Assembly (NCBI GenBank): GCA_019634635.1
Contig: JAHCBB010000047.1
Location: forward strand, 1 to 36,484
DNA length: 36,484 bases
Origin: Verrucomicrobiia bacterium
GTDB taxonomy: Bacteria; Verrucomicrobiota; Verrucomicrobiia; Limisphaerales; UBA9464
Direction of reading: 5' to 3'
A model generated the notes under the pieces. It worked only from the letters and a program-made list of their open reading frames with translations, made no database searches and was not told the origin of the DNA. How positions within the stretch are numbered: position 1 is the stretch's first letter; each line of letters begins with the position of its first letter. The position numbers were made by a program, and so were the translations under genes. Positions 33,356 through 36,484 of this stretch are shown here, one piece after another.

Positions 33356-34213
33356 TCAGAGGGGATCGCGACGCAGGCGGTAGAACCGAAGATCCGTAAC
33401 CGGAGATGCCTGGAGGCGGTGCAGACGGTTGTCACCCGTGACGGGCTCCCCGACGGGTGTCCACAGGGCTCCGGCGCCCAGCTCGGGACTGGCCTCCAGC
33501 ACGTATTGGTGATCGTTGACCGCGGCGAAGGTGACTTCGGGACCCGATGGGAGGTCGGCGACCGAAGCGATGGTGATGCCGGCCTGAAAGAACAGGGCGT
33601 ACCTCGGGGAGGGCGGATGCAGCGGGCCGCCGCCCGGCCCGTTCGCGGAGGTATCCACGAAGCGGAATCCGATCCGGTACAGCCCCGGGAGGGAGCCACT
33701 GAACACCCGGCCGTGGATGTGCCCGTAGGGATCGGCGCCGGGCGCGCCGTCGTTCTCACTGACGGGAAATCGCGAAGTTCCATCGGTCGTCCCAACGGGC
33801 AGATCAAACGTCAACTCCGTCGCCATCGCCGCGTCGCCGGGCGTCTCCCAGAACCCGAAGCGTCCACCTGCCGGTCCATCAATGGTCTCAATGACCGCCT
33901 CGATGCGTGCGCCCAACACCGGGTGGAAGGGTGCGGGTCCACCAAAGTCGGGTGTGGCGGCCTGGCAAACAAACGCGAGCTCGGCGTGATGCCATCCGGC
34001 ATACGGGCCGGCAATGGACTCCGTCAGCGGCACGACATATCCGGACTCGGCGGCGAAATTGGCCGCGTTGACGAACAGCAGCGCCGCCCCGGCTTCCGAA
34101 GTGAGGGCCCCGGCGGCAAGGTGCTCATGGGCCGGGGCACGGAGTCCCGGGAGCGCGGCAAGAACCCACGCGGCGGCAGACCAGCGGGGGCAAGGATTTC
34201 GGAATCGCATCAT
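33356..34213 (-). CDS. Secreted GHIHGR protein, paralogue of the PEP-CTERM protein upstream
   Basis: 285 residues from the first of two adjacent ATGs (34213, 34210). A signal peptide ends near APAHEHLAAGA, with a His-rich mature start. The core aligns with its upstream neighbour: NAANFAAESGYVVPL, a W-H-H segment, GPAGGRFGFWE, DPYGHIHGRVFSG and FVDTSANGPGGGP. I recall this core from all3515-type proteins described as Zur-repressed in cyanobacteria, so a role in zinc handling is possible. Instead of PEP-CTERM it ends in a module with YVLEASPELGAGALWTPVG and FYRLRRDPL, which resembles the ends of the two giant proteases in this window. The gap to the next gene is nine bases. Confidence 0.7.
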   Translation of the reverse strand: MMRFRNPCPRWSAAAWVLAALPGLRAPAHEHLAAGALTSEAGAALLFVNAANFAAESGYVVPLTESIAGPYAGWHHAELAFVCQAATPDFGGPAPFHPVLGARIEAVIETIDGPAGGRFGFWETPGDAAMATELTFDLPVGTTDGTSRFPVSENDGAPGADPYGHIHGRVFSGSLPGLYRIGFRFVDTSANGPGGGPLHPPSPRYALFFQAGITIASVADLPSGPEVTFAAVNDHQYVLEASPELGAGALWTPVGEPVTGDNRLHRLQASPVTDLRFYRLRRDPL

Positions 34214-34265
34214 GGGCTCGAACGTTTCAACATTGGGTGCGGGGCCAAGGGGTCCGATCCAAGCC

Positions 34266-34299
34266 CGCGATGGCGAAGGTAGGCGCCCGATCCATCGCG
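34266..34299. repeat. Inverted repeat between the two paralogous genes
   Basis: CGCGATGG (34266-34273) and CCATCGCG (34292-34299) are perfect 8-base arms with an 18-base loop, in the 136-base gap after the PEP-CTERM gene. There is no T-run on the minus strand after it, so a Rho-independent terminator is not supported. It may be a processing hairpin, an operator or chance. Confidence 0.4.
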
Positions 34300-34349
34300 A
34301 GTTTCCGGTCCTCTTGCGTCCCCACACCCGTGGTCATGCCGCTGCGGGT

Positions 34350-35066
34350 TCACCTGCGGCGAATCGCCCAGCCCAGCGCGCCGATTCCGAGCAGTCCAAG
34401 GACACAGGCTCCCGGCTCCGGTACGGCGCTGAACTGGATCTGAAGCACGTCACTGGCGGTGTGGATGGGTCCGCCGCCGACGCCATTGGCCGAGGTGTCC
34501 ACCAGTTGAAAGCCCACCGTGTAGTCGCCGGCCGTGGTCGCGGTAAAACGGCGCCCGTGGAGGTGTCCGAACGGATCCCCGCCCGGAATCCCGGCGCCGG
34601 TGGAGGCGTCGCTGATGACGATGAGGTCCGGTGCGCCGCCCGCCGTGTAGCCGGACGCGTAACGGAATGTGGGCGCCGTGGCTCCCGCCTCCCAGAAGGC
34701 AAAGGTGCCGCCGGCGGGTCCCTCAACGGAGACGATGCTGTACTGGAGGAACGCCCCGGGGGCGGCGCCGTTGGGATTGGCGACGTACGGGATGCCGTTG
34801 GCGTCGGTGCCCGAAAGGGAGTGGACCGCCGTCAGCGTGATGCCTCCCTCGTAGTGGCCCGCGTAGGTTCCGGATCCCGCGAAGTTGAGGGCCTTCACGT
34901 AACCGGAGCCTGCCGCAAAATCGGCGCCGTTGAGGAAGCTCAGGGCATCACCCTGGTTCTGTCCGACGGCGCCGCTGTTCAGATGCCCGTGTTGGGCGTG
35001 GAGGGGTGCGGCGAGTGCCAGGGCCATCAGGCCGGTCGCCAGCATCCCTTGATGGGTATGTTTCAT
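34350..35066 (-). CDS. PEP-CTERM protein of the all3515-like type
   Basis: 238 residues. The signal peptide ends at about residue 24 (LAAPLHAQHGHLNSG) with a His-rich mature start. The core has FLNGADFAAGSGYVKAL, VEGPAGGTFAFWE, DPFGHLHGRRFTA and FQLVDTSANGVGGGP. The C-terminus is VPEPGACVLGLLGIGALGWA followed by Arg-rich residues, a textbook PEP-CTERM tail that is normally cleaved by exosortase and delivers proteins to the surface or exopolysaccharide. The His clusters and the GHLHGR motif look suited to metal binding. I associate this core with the all3515 family (zinc-repressed in Nostoc), but from memory. No exosortase gene is in the window. It is 34 bases downstream of the prepilin-like gene. 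Confidence 0.75.
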   Translation of the reverse strand: MKHTHQGMLATGLMALALAAPLHAQHGHLNSGAVGQNQGDALSFLNGADFAAGSGYVKALNFAGSGTYAGHYEGGITLTAVHSLSGTDANGIPYVANPNGAAPGAFLQYSIVSVEGPAGGTFAFWEAGATAPTFRYASGYTAGGAPDLIVISDASTGAGIPGGDPFGHLHGRRFTATTAGDYTVGFQLVDTSANGVGGGPIHTASDVLQIQFSAVPEPGACVLGLLGIGALGWAIRRR

Positions 35067-35100
35067 TTGTGGTGTGTGGTCTCCGGGCCATCCCGGTTTC

Positions 35101-35787
35101 TCAGGGGTTGGGGGTGTTGTCGTCGAGGCCGTCGGGACGCACAAAGCGCGTCACGGGGGGCCCCAGAAGGGATCGAACCCGTGTCCAGGAGAGTCCGGAC
35201 ACATGGGCGTCGGCGTGCAGGTAATTGGCGCCACCGCGGTGCCGGAGCACCGCAACCTGCCGCGGAAAGCGATTGGTTGTGAAGCCGCCGCCGGAGCGGT
35301 CGGCGAAATGGAAATGGTCGGAACCGTCGAAATCGCCACGCGCCTCCGTCAGATGCAGCGTTTCTCCCGGTGCGGGAACGGCGGTCAGGCGCGAGAAGTC
35401 GAGGTCCCGGGCCCCATACGGACGCGGCGTAAGAAAATCGTTGATGGCATAGCTGCTGAGGCGCGCGCGGTTGGTGTCGAGGACGCACCGGTACACGTTG
35501 GTCAGGCCGTAAGCGGCGAGCCGGCCGATCCACGAGGCCCCCTGATGCGCGGACTGGGGCAACGCGTCGCGATGGTCAGCGGCATACAAGGCACACCCGA
35601 TGCCGAGCTGACGGAGATTCGACAGGCAGGCGGTGGACCGGGCGAGGCTCCGGGCTCCGGCCAATGCCGGCAGGAGCAGGCCCGCCAGAATCGCAATGAT
35701 GGCGATGACCACGAGCAGTTCGATCAGCGTGAACCCGGCAGAACGGTCAAACCGGAATTCGGCGGGCGCGCGACGACAGCGTTTCAT
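35101..35787 (-). CDS. Prepilin-like protein with type II secretion/pilin N-terminal methylation domain
   Basis: 228 residues. The cleavage/methylation site is at Gly18-Phe19 (AGFTLIELLVVIAIIAILAG) with Glu23 as the +5 residue, so it should be processed by a prepilin peptidase and methylated at Phe19. The remainder is of the DUF1559-like type common in Verrucomicrobia and Planctomycetes, with a conserved Cys in TACLSNLRQLG, a second in YRCVLD, and a late H-x9-D-A/G motif (HRGGANYLHADAHVSGL). Such pseudopilins are numerous in these phyla and probably assemble with a secretion-type machine; their cargo is unknown. It heads the operon with the PEP-CTERM protein gene. Confidence 0.87.
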   Translation of the reverse strand: MKRCRRAPAEFRFDRSAGFTLIELLVVIAIIAILAGLLLPALAGARSLARSTACLSNLRQLGIGCALYAADHRDALPQSAHQGASWIGRLAAYGLTNVYRCVLDTNRARLSSYAINDFLTPRPYGARDLDFSRLTAVPAPGETLHLTEARGDFDGSDHFHFADRSGGGFTTNRFPRQVAVLRHRGGANYLHADAHVSGLSWTRVRSLLGPPVTRFVRPDGLDDNTPNP

Positions 35788-35825
35788 GTGACGGCCAAAG
35801 GGGGCGGGCTCTGGAATTCAGGAGC

Positions 35826-35856
35826 CGGAATGCGCTCCAGACATCGCAACATTCCG
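35826..35856. promoter_or_regulatory. Inverted repeat upstream of the prepilin-like gene
   Basis: CGGAATG (35826-35832) and CATTCCG (35850-35856) are 7-base perfect arms, and the pairing can extend inward to CG/CG after a small bulge. It is 38 bases upstream of the prepilin ATG, in the position of an operator. The arms are more AT-rich than the surroundings. A metal-regulator site such as Zur or Fur is conceivable in this locus, but the sequence is not a recognised box. Confidence 0.3.
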
Positions 35857-36037
35857 TGACGAGGCGACTCGTCTTCGTGGGGGGGAAGGGTCCGCAGGCT
35901 CACATCCGGTGGCGACGACCGGAAGGCGGACTCTCATCCGCGGATCCGACAGGTCCCACCTGCCGGTGTGCGAGGTGCCCGGGGCGCCCCGCCTCCGGAG
36001 AGGCGATCTGGACCAACGACACGTCCGCGGACGGCGT

Positions 36038-36418
36038 TCAGGCCGGGCGGGGCGGCGGCAGCAGCGGGGCCTCGGTTCGCTGGACGGGAGCGCCAAACGG
36101 GCGCATCTCCGTGACCTCGGCAGCCCGCGGGAGGACCATCCATGCCAGCGATGGGAGGGAGGCCATGTCCAGTTTCGGCGATTTCGGCGCGCCCGACTTG
36201 TTTGAGGACGCCTCCGCGCGGGCTCCCGCCTGGACCAGCGAACACAATCGGCACGGATGTTCGCCGTCAAACGTGGTGGTGACGGCCTCCGCAAACGAAG
36301 TCGTCCAGGACCGCTCAATGAGCATCGAGGTCCACGCCACCGATTGCAGCACCACCCAGTGCAGGCCCAGCGAAAGGCACAGCAGTCCGGCGGCGATCAT
36401 GCGCAGGCGACGACTCAC
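36038..36418 (-). CDS. Small membrane protein with a Cys-x2-Cys motif after the anchor
   Basis: 126 residues, GTG start. One N-terminal hydrophobic helix (about 7-24) is followed by VVLQSVAWTSMLIERSWTTS and a segment TTTFDGEHPCRLCSLVQAG with Cys56 and Cys59, then a Pro-rich tail. I recall small proteins with FDGKHPCPLC in planctomycetes and verrucomicrobia, usually unnamed; the Cys pair after a His suggests metal or redox chemistry at the membrane surface. No enzymatic domain is seen. The gene lies upstream of the prepilin-like gene in the same direction, separated by 250 bases, and has a strong leaderless-type promoter of its own. It may be a metal-linked member of the same locus. Confidence 0.65.
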   Translation of the reverse strand: MSRRLRMIAAGLLCLSLGLHWVVLQSVAWTSMLIERSWTTSFAEAVTTTFDGEHPCRLCSLVQAGARAEASSNKSGAPKSPKLDMASLPSLAWMVLPRAAEVTEMRPFGAPVQRTEAPLLPPPRPA

Positions 36419-36426
36419 GTGAAGCC

Positions 36427-36456
36427 ACGCTACCGGGGAAAGGCTTTCAGCGTCAA
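36427..36456 (-). promoter_or_regulatory. Leaderless-type promoter of the Cys-x2-Cys protein gene
   Basis: Minus-strand TTGACG (36451-36456), an 18-base spacer and TAGCGT (36427-36432) end eight bases before the GTG at 36418. The segment CCGGTAGCGTGGCTTC matches the promoter of the LON-domain gene in 15 of 16 positions. Confidence 0.5.
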
Positions 36457-36484
36457 CCGAAGCGGTGGCCGGTCCGTGGCGGGC

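Noticed and set aside
33026..35282. Long plus-strand frames opposite the GH(I/L)HGR genes
   Set aside because: They lack family motifs and read as low-complexity basic or Gly-rich sequence.
1..36484. tRNA, rRNA, insertion sequences, att sites
   Set aside because: None could be recognised by eye; no cloverleaf, no transposase or integrase motifs and no terminal inverted repeats with target duplications were found.

Overview
The window is GC-rich chromosomal DNA that most resembles a heterotrophic member of the Verrucomicrobiota (Limisphaerales/Pedosphaera-like). This is an inference from protein style: very large secreted multidomain proteins with Ig, TIG, PA14 and cadherin modules and Ca-binding D-x-D-x-D-G motifs near the C-terminus, a PEP-CTERM anchor, a prepilin-like protein with a His-rich tail motif, and a spermidine synthase fused to a multi-pass membrane domain. 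No rRNA, tRNA, CRISPR array, insertion sequence or phage gene was recognised.

Layout. (1) 1-2027 is a decaying restriction-modification locus: the 3' part of an Eco57I-type methyltransferase broken by a one-base frameshift, a truncated DUF3800 gene, and a second diverged copy of the methyltransferase tail. Its base composition looks less GC-rich than the rest. (2) 2427-8558 encodes a 2043-residue secreted subtilisin-like (S8) protein with alternating TIG and PPC-like repeats and two Ig domains. (3) 8559-10370 is nearly gene-free and ends with the N-terminal stub of a larger gene. (4) 10331-14049 holds a membrane methyltransferase, a small ABM-like protein and a translationally coupled pair of glycosyltransferases (GT2 and GT87) that probably act with polyprenyl-phosphate sugars. 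(5) 14176-19065 holds gamma-glutamyltransferase, a class III aminotransferase, a small lipoprotein and a double Lrp/AsnC-like protein resembling a fused AhbA/AhbB siroheme decarboxylase. (6) 19088-22031 is a compact minus-strand group: LON-domain protein, DUF1844 protein, small membrane protein and two ABC-2 permeases, with no ATPase beside them. (7) 22122-24045 holds an anchored coiled-coil protein and MoaA. (8) 24083-30660 holds a giant secreted metalloprotease, a Tat-exported sugar isomerase-like protein and an endonuclease/exonuclease/phosphatase-family lipoprotein. (9) 30842-36418 is a minus-strand group: a membrane Cys-x2-Cys protein, a prepilin-like protein, two homologous GH(I/L)HGR proteins (one with PEP-CTERM, one without) and the membrane-fused spermidine synthase-like protein.

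Two themes cross the window. First, several starts (10963, 14176, 22031, 22978, 29645, 36418) have a plausible -10 element only 6-8 bases before the start codon, which suggests leaderless transcripts. Second, three otherwise unrelated exported proteins end in a similar short C-terminal module, while a fourth uses PEP-CTERM, so at least two C-terminal localisation routes may coexist. The best candidate for an under-described system is region 9, which resembles the zinc-repressed all3515-type PEP-CTERM loci.
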